A stretch of DNA of 64,000 nucleotides from contig NZ_JAENXS010000003.1 of the NCBI RefSeq assembly GCF_016612535.1, positions 434,001 through 498,000 on the forward strand, read 5' to 3'. The position numbers and the translations under genes were made by a program. The notes beneath the pieces were generated by a model, which was not told the DNA's origin, did no database searches, and saw nothing but the letters and a program-made list of their open reading frames with translations. This document shows positions 32,054 through 40,652 of the stretch, one piece after another. Each line of letters begins with the position of its first letter. The stretch's first letter is position 1. This DNA is from Bradyrhizobium diazoefficiens (lineage in GTDB: Bacteria; Pseudomonadota; Alphaproteobacteria; Rhizobiales; Xanthobacteraceae).

Positions 32054-32413
32054 TTATGCCAGCTTGCGCGCCGCAGCTGTGGCCTTGTCGCCGGTGTTCG
32101 GCGTGCCCGTCGGCTCGATCAGCAGGAGATGAACCTCCTCGCGTGCCACAGGCCGATGCTCGAACCCTTTGGGCACGACATAGAGTTCGCCCGGTCCGAG
32201 CGTCACGGTGCGGTCGCGCAACTCGATGTCCAGAATGCCCTTCAGCACCAGGAAGAAATCGTCGGTGTCCTCGTGCTTGTGCCAGGTGAATTCACCCATC
32301 ACCTTCACCACCATCACGTCGCAATCGTTGAAGGTCGTGATCGTGCGCGGCGACCAATGGTCGTGGAAAGTCGACAGCTTGTCGGCCAACGATATCTTGT
32401 CGCTCATGTTCAT
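32054..32413 (-). CDS. Small cupin-domain protein
   Basis: 119 residues, one cupin barrel. Motif 1, FTWHKHEDTDDFFLVLKG, has the two His and a Glu/Asp metal ligand set, and motif 2, GELYVVPKGFEHRP, gives the last His. Single-domain cupins of this type bind a metal and act as isomerases, dioxygenases or sensors; the reaction is unknown. The start is one of two ATG codons two residues apart. The next minus-strand gene upstream is 100 bases away. Confidence 0.88.
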   Translation of the reverse strand: MNMSDKISLADKLSTFHDHWSPRTITTFNDCDVMVVKVMGEFTWHKHEDTDDFFLVLKGILDIELRDRTVTLGPGELYVVPKGFEHRPVAREEVHLLLIEPTGTPNTGDKATAAARKLA

Positions 32414-32513
32414 CCCCGTCGCTTGATCCGGTCGAGAAACGATTTGGGATCGAGCCGCTGGACCGGCAAGGGTTGGCTGGCAAGGGTTTGGGACTGGCAA
32501 GTGTTGGAGAGCG

Positions 32514-33017
32514 TCATATCTCGCTCGCCTTCACCACCGTCGCCCCCACCACTTTCGTGCCTTCCAGCTCCCGCACGATGCGCTCATTCGGTCCGACGAT
32601 CCCGAGATCGAATTCGCGATCCGGCGTGACGAGGATCATGCGCTGGCCGACGGTCACGACCACCGTCATGTCGTTGCGCTCGCCTTCCTCGGCCCAGGCG
32701 CGGATCTCGGTGGCGTAGGGCTCCTTGCGCCAGGCATTGGGAAAGCCAGGGTCGCATCGGATCTCGAGGCCATCCTCCGAGGTGGTCAGGACAAGCTTTG
32801 ACCGGCTCGGCTTCCATCGTTGGTCGAGAAGATCGTTCACGAGCCAAAGGCAGCTAAAACTCGCGCATTCATCCGGTCGCCCGGCATAGATCGCGCAGCC
32901 GTGACCGGGGCTGCAATGCGGGCACCACAAACTTGCCGGCTTTGCCAGTGTCTCGATGGCCATCACCTTGCAGCAGAGCGTGCAGTCGCCACACTGGCGT
33001 TCGACGGATGAGGTCAC
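32514..33017 (-). CDS. YkgJ-like cysteine-cluster protein
   Basis: About 167 residues from a GTG at 33017. It has an early cysteine cluster, CGDCTLCCKV, followed by WCPHCSPGHGCAIYAGRP and CASFSC: the arrangement of the zinc/iron-chelating YkgJ (UPF0153) group. The rest is an alpha/beta region without recognised motifs. The frame is open upstream to 33206, but those codons are poor. The function is unknown; a metal-binding or redox role is likely from the cysteines. Confidence 0.75.
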   Translation of the reverse strand: MTSSVERQCGDCTLCCKVMAIETLAKPASLWCPHCSPGHGCAIYAGRPDECASFSCLWLVNDLLDQRWKPSRSKLVLTTSEDGLEIRCDPGFPNAWRKEPYATEIRAWAEEGERNDMTVVVTVGQRMILVTPDREFDLGIVGPNERIVRELEGTKVVGATVVKASEI

Positions 33018-33270
33018 GCGGTCGATCCTGGATTGGCAGGTCTCGTCAAGGTTAAGGGAGATGGCCGTAAAAATCCCCTGTAACCTGCCGCTCAAAGCGC
33101 GTCTTTCTGCGTAGCCATGCATCATAGGCATGGTGATTTGCGAGCGCCTGGCGTAAAGAGCCCCGAAATCCAAATCGCCAGCATGCGGCCGGGCCAACGG
33201 CCGCACATGTAAGCTTCAGGTCTTGCGGCAGAACGTTCCGCGCCTGGACCAACCAAGGTTTTTCAATCTC

Positions 33271-35274
33271 GTGTCCTTTCCGACCACAAGTCAGCCGCTC
33301 GCCCGTGCCTTGGCCGAGCGCAATTACGATTCACCGACCCCGGTTCAGCTCGCCGTCCTCGGCGAGGATGCCGTCGACCGCGACCTGCTTGTTTCGGCCC
33401 AGACCGGCTCGGGCAAGACCGTCGCTTACGGGTTGGCCATGGCCAAGGACCTGCTCGATGGTGCCGAGCGGTTCGAGCAGGCCGCAGCCCCTCTGGCCCT
33501 GATCGTCGCGCCGACCCGCGAGCTCGCCTTGCAGGTCCAACGCGAGCTCACATGGCTCTATGAGCATGCCCGAGCGCGCGTCGTCTCCTGTGTTGGCGGC
33601 ATGGACCCGCGCCGCGAGCAGCGCGAGCTTGCCGCGGGTGCCCACATCGTCGTCGGCACGCCCGGCCGTTTGTGCGACCATCTGCGGCGCGGCCGTCTCG
33701 ACATCTCGGAATTGAAGGTCGTCGTCCTCGACGAGGCCGACGAGATGCTCAATCTCGGCTTTCGCGAGGACATGGAGTTCATCCTCAAGACCACGCCGGA
33801 TACGCGCCGCACCTTGTTGTTCTCGGCGACATTTCCGCGCGGTATCGTGGCGCTGGCCAAGCAGTATCAGCAACAGGCGTTTCGGATCGAGGTCGCGGGC
33901 GACGAGGGCGGTCACGCCGATATCGAATATCGCGCCATCCGGGTTGCTCCCGGTGATGTCGAGCATGCGGTCGTCAACGTGCTGCGCTTCTACGAGTCGC
34001 CGAGCGCGCTGGTATTCTGCAACACCCGCGATGCCGTCAGGCATTTGCAGGCAGCGTTGCTGGAGCGTGGTTTCTCCGTGGTCGCTCTCTCCGGCGAATT
34101 GACCCAGAACGAGCGCACCACGGCGCTCCAGTCGTTGCGGGACGGACGGTCCCGTGTCTGCGTGGCGACCGACGTCGCCGCCCGTGGCATCGACCTGCCG
34201 AGCCTCGACCTCGTCATTCACGCCGATCTGCCGAACGATCCGGAGGTCATGCAGCACCGCTCCGGCCGCACCGGGCGTGCGGGCCGAAAGGGGACGAGCG
34301 TCCTGCTGGTGCCGCCCGTGCGACGACGGCGCGCGGAGGTGCTGCTGAATGTGTCCGGTATCGACGCGGTCTGGGGCACGGCACCCCAGGCGGAGGAAAT
34401 TCGCAAGCTCGATCATGAGCGCATGAAGGACGTGCTGTTTACCGAGGAAACGACCGGCGACGATCTGGTGCTGGCGCAGGCGTTGCTGGCCGAGCGGTCG
34501 GCCGAGGATATCGCCGCGGCGCTGGCGCGGCTTTACCGCGCGCGACTGCCGTCGCCCGAAGACATCCTCGATCCCGGCGAGCGGAGCAGCCGGCCGCGTG
34601 ATGATCGCGGCCGGGACGATCGCACGCCGCGCGACGATCGGTCCGAGAGGCCTCGTCCCAAATCGGGGAAATCGTCGCCGAAGCACGGCATGGGGGAGCC
34701 CACCGTCTGGTTCCGGGCCGCCATCGGACGAAAAAAGAACGCGGAAGCGCGCTGGCTGCTGCCGATGATCTGCCGCCGCGGCGGCATCGACAAGCACGAC
34801 ATCGGCGCGATCAAGGTCATGGACACCACCACCGAGTTCGAGATTTCCGAGCGCGTCGCGGAATCCTTCGCCGCCAAGGTCAAGCGCCCGGACAAGGAAG
34901 ACAGCATCCGCATCGAGGCGATGACGGGTGCGCCGCAAGCACAAGGGCAGGCGCCGGCAGAGAAGCGCGCACGCGCTCCGCAGCGCGATGAAGGTGACGA
35001 CGATCATGCTGTTCGCCGCCGCGACAATCCCTGGAAGACGAACGAGCCGAAGCAGCACGACAGACCGCGGGGAAAGCCGGAGGGCAAGCACCAGGGCAAA
35101 CCACACGCCAAGCCTCACGTTAAGTCTCACGAAGACGGGAAATTCGGCAAGCCGGCGTTCGGGAAGAAGAACAAGAAATTCGGAGACAAATCCGGTGACG
35201 CCAAATATGCGCCGTCGGTCACCGAATGGCCGGGTGCGTCCGGCAAGAAGGGTAAGAAGAAGCACCGCGGTTGA
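33271..35274 (+). CDS. DEAD-box RNA helicase with DbpA-type RNA-binding domain
   Basis: 667 residues from a GTG at 33271. Helicase core: Q-motif PTPVQ, Walker A AQTGSGKT (about 43-50), PTRELALQ, DEADEM (about 155), SAT, and the C-terminal HRSGRTGRAGRKG (about 330). At about 474-552 (GEPTVWFRAAIGRKKNAEARWLLP) lies a DbpA/CsdA RNA-binding domain, then about 110 residues of Lys/His/Pro-rich low complexity, typical of rhizobial DeaD-like proteins. It unwinds structured RNA in ribosome assembly or cold adaptation. No partner gene is adjacent. Confidence 0.92.
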   Translation: MSFPTTSQPLARALAERNYDSPTPVQLAVLGEDAVDRDLLVSAQTGSGKTVAYGLAMAKDLLDGAERFEQAAAPLALIVAPTRELALQVQRELTWLYEHARARVVSCVGGMDPRREQRELAAGAHIVVGTPGRLCDHLRRGRLDISELKVVVLDEADEMLNLGFREDMEFILKTTPDTRRTLLFSATFPRGIVALAKQYQQQAFRIEVAGDEGGHADIEYRAIRVAPGDVEHAVVNVLRFYESPSALVFCNTRDAVRHLQAALLERGFSVVALSGELTQNERTTALQSLRDGRSRVCVATDVAARGIDLPSLDLVIHADLPNDPEVMQHRSGRTGRAGRKGTSVLLVPPVRRRRAEVLLNVSGIDAVWGTAPQAEEIRKLDHERMKDVLFTEETTGDDLVLAQALLAERSAEDIAAALARLYRARLPSPEDILDPGERSSRPRDDRGRDDRTPRDDRSERPRPKSGKSSPKHGMGEPTVWFRAAIGRKKNAEARWLLPMICRRGGIDKHDIGAIKVMDTTTEFEISERVAESFAAKVKRPDKEDSIRIEAMTGAPQAQGQAPAEKRARAPQRDEGDDDHAVRRRDNPWKTNEPKQHDRPRGKPEGKHQGKPHAKPHVKSHEDGKFGKPAFGKKNKKFGDKSGDAKYAPSVTEWPGASGKKGKKKHRG

Positions 35275-35352
35275 ACTGCCACCCGCCAGGGCAGACAGCA
35301 ATGATGCCGCCGGATTGCACCGGCGACATCATCTGAAAAATCAGCTGTGAGC

Positions 35353-35646
35353 TCAGCGGCCGCCGCCACCTCCGCCACCTCCGCCACCACCACCTCCGCC
35401 GCCACCGCCGGCGTCCCGCATCGCCGAATTGTAGCGGGGATCGGTCTGCTTCATGTAGGTGGGCGACGTGTCGATGCGAATGACGGGGTGTCGTCCGCTC
35501 TGCTGCGGCCCTTCGATCCCGCAGCCTTCGAAGAAGGCGACGTCGCAACCATAGCTGCGGAACTGCAACGCGTTGGCACGGGTTGCGGTGAACGCGGTCG
35601 TCGCAACGAATGCAATCAAAGCCACTCTAGGCAATGTGAGTTTCAT
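35353..35646 (-). CDS. Small exported protein with polyglycine tail
   Basis: 97 residues: signal peptide (about 1-26, ending TRANA), a middle part with two cysteines (YGCDVAFFEGCG) that could pair, a Pro/Thr region and then 17 consecutive glycines before a final Arg. The glycine run is encoded by an imperfect trinucleotide repeat in GGN codons, liable to slippage. GGAG lies eight bases before the ATG at 35646; the longer frame to 35739 is less likely. The function is unknown. Confidence 0.7.
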   Translation of the reverse strand: MKLTLPRVALIAFVATTAFTATRANALQFRSYGCDVAFFEGCGIEGPQQSGRHPVIRIDTSPTYMKQTDPRYNSAMRDAGGGGGGGGGGGGGGGGGR

Positions 35647-35760
35647 GGGAATTCTCCAGCCTCGGTTCGGCGAGACCGGAACGGCTCGCACAGTCCTTCG
35701 ACGGGGGCTGATCCAAACCGGTTCGAGGCTTGGCTTCACGCCCGCGTGAGGGACGGGCGG

Positions 35761-36264
35761 CTACTTGGCGAGGTCGCGCAGCATATAGGTGGCGCCCGCG
35801 CCATAGGGTGCGAGCTTGGCGTGCGGCGCCGCATCCGCTGTGACGGGCCGGAAGCCAAGCCGCTCCCACAACGCGCGCGTTTCGTAGACGGAGACCAGTG
35901 CAAGCATAGCGATGCCTGACGATCGCGCCAGCCCTTCGATCGTGGCGACATAAGCGCGCGCCACGCCGCCGCGATGGTCGGGCAGCACGGCGACGTCGTG
36001 CACGTAGAGGCAGTCCGCCGCGTTGGGCAATTGGTCGAGAAAGTCGTCGAGCGGCGGGATATGGTGTTGCATCCAGGGATGCGCGAGGCCATAGCCTGCG
36101 ACATCTGCGCTTGCGGCGAGCACGCGGCAGCCGTCCGGATAAAGCCGCATCTTCTCTGCAAACACTTCGGGGCGCTCGGGAAGATCGGGATGAATCCGCG
36201 CCGCGATCGTGCTGATCGCGAGCAGGTCTCCGGCGTGCGCGCGGCGCCAATGCGGCTTGCTCAT
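35761..36264 (-). CDS. GNAT-family N-acetyltransferase
   Basis: 167 residues. The acetyl-CoA pyrophosphate-binding loop appears as VLPDHRGGVARAYVATIEGLAR (about 92-113), a slightly altered Q/RxxGxG/A motif. The preceding strand has YVHDVAVL, and the C-terminal YETRALWERLGF is the usual GNAT end. It acetylates an amine of unknown identity, possibly a small molecule or protein N-terminus. It starts at ATG and stands alone. Confidence 0.88.
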   Translation of the reverse strand: MSKPHWRRAHAGDLLAISTIAARIHPDLPERPEVFAEKMRLYPDGCRVLAASADVAGYGLAHPWMQHHIPPLDDFLDQLPNAADCLYVHDVAVLPDHRGGVARAYVATIEGLARSSGIAMLALVSVYETRALWERLGFRPVTADAAPHAKLAPYGAGATYMLRDLAK

Positions 36265-36433
36265 CTTGAGTGTTCCGTTTCAACCAAAGCAATTTATTCC
36301 GTCGTGCTGGCGCGCGCAGCCAAAATATCTTTGCTCGCGTTCGAGGGAATAGTGCGCGCGGTGCGGCGTCCTACCCATGCAAGCCAGATTTGCAGAACCA
36401 AATTTGCAAGCCAATTGCATGACAGGAGACACC

Positions 36434-36823
36434 ATGACGACATCCTCGATCCGCCTCGCGCTCACGCTCGTTGCGTCCCTTGCGATCACCTCCGCAGCGT
36501 TCGCGGCACCGCCGACCAAGACCGGCAAGACCGACAAGGGCAACGTGCTCACCGACGCCAAGGGCATGTCGCTCTACACCTTCGACAAGGACATGGACGG
36601 CAAGTCGGCCTGCAACGGACCTTGTGCGACAAACTGGCCGGCGCTGAAGGCCGAGGCCAGCGACGCCGCCGGCGACGGCTACTCCATCGTCAGCCGCGAC
36701 GACGGCTCCAAGCAGTGGGCCCACAAGGGCAAGCCGCTCTACACCTTCGCCAAGGACATCAAGCCAGGTGACATCACTGGCGACGGATTCCTGAACGGCG
36801 CCTGGCATCTGGCGATGCCGTAA
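36434..36823 (+). CDS. Secreted repeat protein of the COG4315 type (Y-x4-D repeats)
   Basis: 129 residues: signal peptide (about 1-23, ending AFAAP) and two copies of the LYTFxKD motif, MSLYTFDKDMDGKSACNGPC (about 52-71) and KPLYTFAKDIKPGD (about 102-115), with a Cys pair in the first and NWPAL after it. This is the known secreted/lipoprotein repeat family of unknown function. AGGAG lies six bases before the ATG at 36434. It is probably periplasmic or surface located. Confidence 0.88.
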   Translation: MTTSSIRLALTLVASLAITSAAFAAPPTKTGKTDKGNVLTDAKGMSLYTFDKDMDGKSACNGPCATNWPALKAEASDAAGDGYSIVSRDDGSKQWAHKGKPLYTFAKDIKPGDITGDGFLNGAWHLAMP

Positions 36824-36842
36824 GCTCAATGGGTGAGGCTGC

Positions 36843-37397
36843 CTAACGCAGCCCCTCATACACCATGAGCCCACGGGCGACCTGCAATTTGCGGATCGCG
36901 CGCGGCAATAGTTTCTCCGGCTGGTGCAGATAGCGCCACGAGGTGACGGTGAACGGGCCGAGTGCCCCGCATTCGTCGTCGAACGGCGCGAGCACGCCGG
37001 TCACGCTCACCGGCGTATGCGGGCGGGCGTTGAAGGGCAGCAGCAAAAGCTCGAGATGGGCCTTGCTGCCGTCCTCGCGGAGCGCAGTGAGGCCGGCGAT
37101 CGCGCCGAGCGTCTCGTCGGCGACGACGGTTGCGATCTCTTCGATCTCGCCGCGGCTCGCCTCGGTGAACAGCACAGCAAAGCTTTGGTCCTTGAGGTCG
37201 AGGCCGGCGAGCGCGCAGACGCGGGTGCCGGCGACGCGGAACGGAAAGCCGGTTTTCGGCTCGCAGGACAGGACGAAGATGTCGCCGAGCAGCTCGCGAA
37301 CGGCGGCCGGGTCGACGTCGGACCTGTCAGGTGCCCGCGCAGTGCCGCGCTTCTTGTCCCAATACACGAAGAACGCGCGGCTCGACGGATGTTTCAT
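36843..37397 (-). CDS. PAS-domain protein (PAS_5 family)
   Basis: 184 residues from the ATG at 37397. The N-terminal WDKKRGTARAPDRSDVDP followed by LLGDIFVLSCEPKTGFPFRVAGTRVCALAGLDLK is the hallmark of the short PAS_5 (DUF) family seen throughout Rhizobiales, often regulated with the cell cycle. No output domain is present. The function is unknown. A CtrA-type box lies 151 bases upstream, in the large intergenic region. Confidence 0.85.
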   Translation of the reverse strand: MKHPSSRAFFVYWDKKRGTARAPDRSDVDPAAVRELLGDIFVLSCEPKTGFPFRVAGTRVCALAGLDLKDQSFAVLFTEASRGEIEEIATVVADETLGAIAGLTALREDGSKAHLELLLLPFNARPHTPVSVTGVLAPFDDECGALGPFTVTSWRYLHQPEKLLPRAIRKLQVARGLMVYEGLR

Positions 37398-37547
37398 GAC
37401 TGAACGCTCACCCCGGGGCAGCACCATGTGGGACAAAGCTGTCCCGCTTCAGTGCACCTGAGATCCCTGTGTTGTTGTGCAGGAGGGGAATTGCAGCGTC
37501 CATGCCGCGCAGGCCTTTTCGACCCAGTCGGGGCTGGCTTTGCGTCG

Positions 37548-37563
37548 TTAACGTTAAATTAAC
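37548..37563. promoter_or_regulatory. CtrA-type binding box
   Basis: TTAACGTTAAATTAAC, exact TTAA-N7-TTAAC. It is oriented toward the plus strand, with a plus-strand terminator 260 bases downstream and the divergent PAS_5 gene to the left. Confidence 0.55.
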
Positions 37564-37683
37564 TATGCGCTTTGCGTACGTCCCGCGGCTGCTATGGTGA
37601 TCGCGGTCGCAAGCCTCGCCGCTTTCTTCCAGGTTCTCAGCGAGGCCTGTACACGGGCGTCAAACAGTTTGGTCACTGGTCGC

Positions 37684-37709
37684 GGGGAGGGGTGGGGATA
37701 CTCCTTGTT
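37684..37709. repeat. G-rich repeat copy 2
   Basis: GGGGAGGGGTGGGGAT directly joined to ACTCCTTGTT. The same blocks occur at 25264-25305 with a 16-base insertion between them. Confidence 0.5.
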
Positions 37710-37717
37710 CCTCCGCA

Positions 37718-37762
37718 GCATGATCCGGAAAAGTGCGTCGCGGTTTTCCGGCAAGATCATGC
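37718..37762. repeat. Palindromic intergenic repeat (GCATGATC family)
   Basis: GCATGATCCGGAAAA at the left and TTTTCCGGCAAGATCATGC at the right form an imperfect palindrome of 45 bases. I recall related GATCATGC-ended elements as common in Bradyrhizobium and Rhodopseudomonas intergenic DNA. Confidence 0.7.
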
Positions 37763-37822
37763 TCAAATAACAGCCTAATGCGCGGCAACGCGCTTTAGCG
37801 GCCGGCAAGATCGACACGGACA

Positions 37823-37857
37823 GGCAGGGCTTTCCCAGGGCCCTGCCTTTTCCTTTT
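37823..37857 (+). terminator. Rho-independent terminator, no gene directly upstream
   Basis: GGCAGGGC, nine bases, GCCCTGCC, then TTTTCCTTTT. It is strong on the plus strand only. No plus-strand gene precedes it closer than the one ending at 36823. Confidence 0.65.
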
Positions 37858-37934
37858 GTGCACTTGCGCAAGGCCCGTAAAGGCGACTATCTCCAAAGCC
37901 TGTTGCTTCGATCGCGCCTGAAAGCGAAACCGCC

Positions 37935-38738
37935 TTGGATTCCCCGCCACAACCACCGTCAGATCAACCGGTCGTCGAACCGGCCCCGCGCGAGCCGATG
38001 CTGACGCTGCCGCTGCCGCTGACTGCCTATGTTGTCCTGCTCGCGCTGATCCATCTGCGGGTGCTGCTGCCGCCGGAGCTGGAGAACTGGACCATCGACG
38101 TCTTCGGCTTCATCCCGAAGCGCTACGATTCCTCGCTGGTCAATTTGCCGTTCGACGGCGGCAGCGGTGCCAAGGTCTGGACCTTCGTCACCTATTCGCT
38201 GCTGCATGCCAATCTCACCCATCTTGCCTTCAACGTGCTGTGGCTGCTGCCGTTCGGCAGTGCGCTGGCGCGGCGTTTCGGAGCAGTGCGCTTCTTCGTG
38301 TTCCTAGCGGTGACGGCCGCCGCCGGGGCGCTCGCCCATCTCGTCACCCACGAGCACGCGGTGGTGCCGATGATCGGCGCCTCGGCCTCGGTGTCGGGCG
38401 CCATGGCGGCGGCGATCCGGTTCGCCTTCGTGCGCGGCAGCTTTCTGTCGTTCAACCGTTCGGATGCCGATACCGCCGCCAAGGTTCCGGCGCTGCCGCT
38501 GTTGCAGGCGCTGCGCGACCGGCGGATCGTCGGCTTCCTGGCGGTGTGGTTCGCCCTCAACATCATCTTCGGCGTCGGCGCGATCGGCGTCGAGGGCGAA
38601 AGTGCGGGCGTGGCCTGGGAGGCGCATATCGGCGGCTTCTTCGCAGGACTGTTGCTGTTCGCGCTGTTCGATCCCGTGCCGCGTGTGCGAAGCGATGCTG
38701 CGGATGCGTCATCACAGGACATTACAGACGGTATTTGA
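37935..38738 (+). CDS. Rhomboid-family intramembrane serine protease
   Basis: 267 residues with six membrane helices. The family features are present in order: HANLTHLAFNVLWLL in helix 2 (the HxxxHxxxN motif), the catalytic serine in GASASVSG (about residue 155), and the catalytic His in HIGGFFAG in the last helix. It cleaves membrane proteins within the bilayer; the substrate is unknown. It starts with TTG at 37935, or possibly the ATG at 37998. A CBS-domain gene follows 188 bases on. Confidence 0.88.
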   Translation: MDSPPQPPSDQPVVEPAPREPMLTLPLPLTAYVVLLALIHLRVLLPPELENWTIDVFGFIPKRYDSSLVNLPFDGGSGAKVWTFVTYSLLHANLTHLAFNVLWLLPFGSALARRFGAVRFFVFLAVTAAAGALAHLVTHEHAVVPMIGASASVSGAMAAAIRFAFVRGSFLSFNRSDADTAAKVPALPLLQALRDRRIVGFLAVWFALNIIFGVGAIGVEGESAGVAWEAHIGGFFAGLLLFALFDPVPRVRSDAADASSQDITDGI

Positions 38739-38926
38739 AGCGGCGCTTGCGGCGCGGCCTGAATTCATCCATCATTCTCGTGAAGAATGTTCCGAAGCGA
38801 CAAGCCCGTAGAAGTGATGCTTCGCAAAGCGCCTGAGCGTGAAACCGGCGCCGAAACTGTTAGTTGAAGACTCGCGAACAAGTCCGGACCGCGCAAAGCG
38901 GACGGATCCGATTCAGGGAGGCGACA

Positions 38927-39355
38927 ATGACGGTACGTTCGATTCTCAACACCAAGGGCCACCAGATCATGAGCGTCGCGCCCGACGCGAAGCTCGCGGC
39001 TGCGGTGAAGTTGCTGGCCGAGAAGAAGATCGGCGCGGTGCTGGTCATGGACCAGAGCCGGCTCGAGGGCATCCTGTCCGAGCGCGACATCGTGCGCGTG
39101 CTCGGTGAGCGCGGCGCCGGCGTGCTGGAGGAGGCCGTCTCGAGCGTCATGACCCGCAAGGTCGTGACCTGCAAGGAGACCGACACGGTCGCCGAACTGA
39201 TGGAGATGATGACCACCGGTAAGTTCCGGCACCTGCCGGTCCTCGACAACGGCAAGGTGGTCGGGCTGATCTCGATCGGCGACATCGTCAAGCGCCGCGT
39301 GCAGGAATACGAATCCGAGCAGGAGGCCCTGCGCGACTACATCAAGACCGCCTGA
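38927..39355 (+). CDS. Tandem CBS-domain protein
   Basis: 142 residues forming two CBS domains (about 8-62 and 75-130), seen in the paired patterns AVLVMDQSRLEGILSERD and HLPVLDNGKVVGLISIGD. Such stand-alone pairs bind adenosine nucleotides and act as sensors or regulators of other enzymes. GGAGG lies five bases before the ATG at 38927, so the longer frame to 38864 is rejected. The length fits the widespread alphaproteobacterial version. Confidence 0.92.
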   Translation: MTVRSILNTKGHQIMSVAPDAKLAAAVKLLAEKKIGAVLVMDQSRLEGILSERDIVRVLGERGAGVLEEAVSSVMTRKVVTCKETDTVAELMEMMTTGKFRHLPVLDNGKVVGLISIGDIVKRRVQEYESEQEALRDYIKTA

Positions 39356-39389
39356 GCAAGCCTGTTACGTCCCTTCTTACTCGCTGAGC

Positions 39390-40418
39390 TTATTCGACCG
39401 CTTTCGGCGGAGCCCCTTCGGGCGCCGCCGCCAGCACGTCGATGGTCTCCTGGATCGACTCCAGTGCGCGTTCGGCAGCGCGCGCACCATGCGTAATCAG
39501 CTCCTCGGCACGATGGAAATCGAACCAGCCGAACTGGCCGAGGCGCGGCGTGATCAGCAGGTCGGGCGGATCGCCGGCGAGCCGCGCGCGGGTGATGCGG
39601 TCCTGCATGATGTTGAAGGCATCCACCATCACCGAGGAGATGCCGGGACGACCGGCGGTGCCGAAGAACTCGCGCTTGACGGTTTTCTCCGGCGAGAAGA
39701 AGCGCGGAAACCGCCGCTTGGCCGGGGTCTCCGTTGTCACAGGGGCGGCCTGTGAGGGCATCGCGCCGTGCTGATAGATCGTCGTCGAATGGGTGAAGAT
39801 GTCGCTGGACAGATTGACGGCGATGACGATCTCGGCGCCGAGCGCGCGGGCCGCCGAAACCGGCACCGGGTTCACCAGCGCGCCGTCGACCAGCCAGCGG
39901 TCGCCGACCATCACCGGTGAGAAGATGCCGGGCAGGGCATAAGAGGCGCGCATCGCCTCGATCAGGCGTCCGCGCGTCAGCCAGATCTCGTGGCCGGTGC
40001 GGACCTCGGTCGCGACCGAGGCGTATTTCATCGGCAGGTCCTCGATCAGGGTCTGGCCGATCGACGCTTCGAGCCGGGTTGCGAGCTTCTCGCCGCCGAT
40101 CAGGCCCGAGCCGTCGAGGCGGATGTCGAGATAGCCGAGAATGTTGCGCACGCCCTGCAGGCTGCGCGCCCAGTCTTCCAGCGCGTCGAGCCGGTCGGCC
40201 GCATAGGCGCCGCCGACCGCCGCCCCAATCGAGGTGCCGACCACGACGTCGGGCACGATGCCGTTGGCCAGCAGCGTCCTCAAAATACCGATATGGGCAA
40301 AGCCGCGCGCAGCGCCGCCGCCGAGGGCAAGGCCAATGACCGGCTTGCGAATGCTGCCGAGCCCGACTTTCTCGCCATTGGAGCCATTCACGCTCCGACC
40401 TCTCAACAGATCCAGCAC
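39390..40418 (-). CDS. Patatin-like phospholipase
   Basis: 342 residues. The oxyanion loop GGGAARGF (33-40), the nucleophile elbow GTSIG with Ser63 and the DGALVNPVP motif (about residue 190) holding the catalytic Asp are intact: a patatin/RssA-type lipid acyl hydrolase. A basic insert (PAKRRFPRFFSPEKTVKREF) occurs late in the sequence. The start at GTG 40418 is supported by AGGAGAG seven bases upstream. It may act on membrane lipids; it has no signal peptide. Confidence 0.9.
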   Translation of the reverse strand: MLDLLRGRSVNGSNGEKVGLGSIRKPVIGLALGGGAARGFAHIGILRTLLANGIVPDVVVGTSIGAAVGGAYAADRLDALEDWARSLQGVRNILGYLDIRLDGSGLIGGEKLATRLEASIGQTLIEDLPMKYASVATEVRTGHEIWLTRGRLIEAMRASYALPGIFSPVMVGDRWLVDGALVNPVPVSAARALGAEIVIAVNLSSDIFTHSTTIYQHGAMPSQAAPVTTETPAKRRFPRFFSPEKTVKREFFGTAGRPGISSVMVDAFNIMQDRITRARLAGDPPDLLITPRLGQFGWFDFHRAEELITHGARAAERALESIQETIDVLAAAPEGAPPKAVE

Positions 40419-40652
40419 CGAAACTCTCCTACCCCGGGGCCAGCCGCATCACCAGACTAGGCACCGCAATTCCGCTTCGCCAGAACGAGCGCGAAGCATG
40501 GTTTACACCGTTCGGGAAGCAGGGGGCGGGAGTGTGGCGAGGGCCCGTTGGTGCAGGACCAATCACGCAGGCGTCATTTCGGTTCCACAAGGCCGTATTT
40601 CATGGGATTTCAGAGGCTTGAATTTGCCGCGTTTTCGGTGAAAAGCAGAGGC

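Larger units (their letters stand above)
37398..37934. other. 537-base intergenic region with CtrA box, two repeats and a terminator
   Basis: No convincing gene on either strand; the frames here are Arg/Pro-rich and unpatterned. It contains the CtrA-type box (37548), the second copy of the G-rich repeat (37684), a palindrome (37718) and a plus-strand terminator (37823) that has no gene before it. A short non-coding RNA is possible and is described under findings. Confidence 0.5.

Noticed and set aside
37563..37871. Minus-strand frame of 102 codons in the PAS_5-rhomboid intergenic region
   Set aside because: It runs through the palindromic repeat, the G-rich repeat and the terminator hairpin and has no coding pattern.
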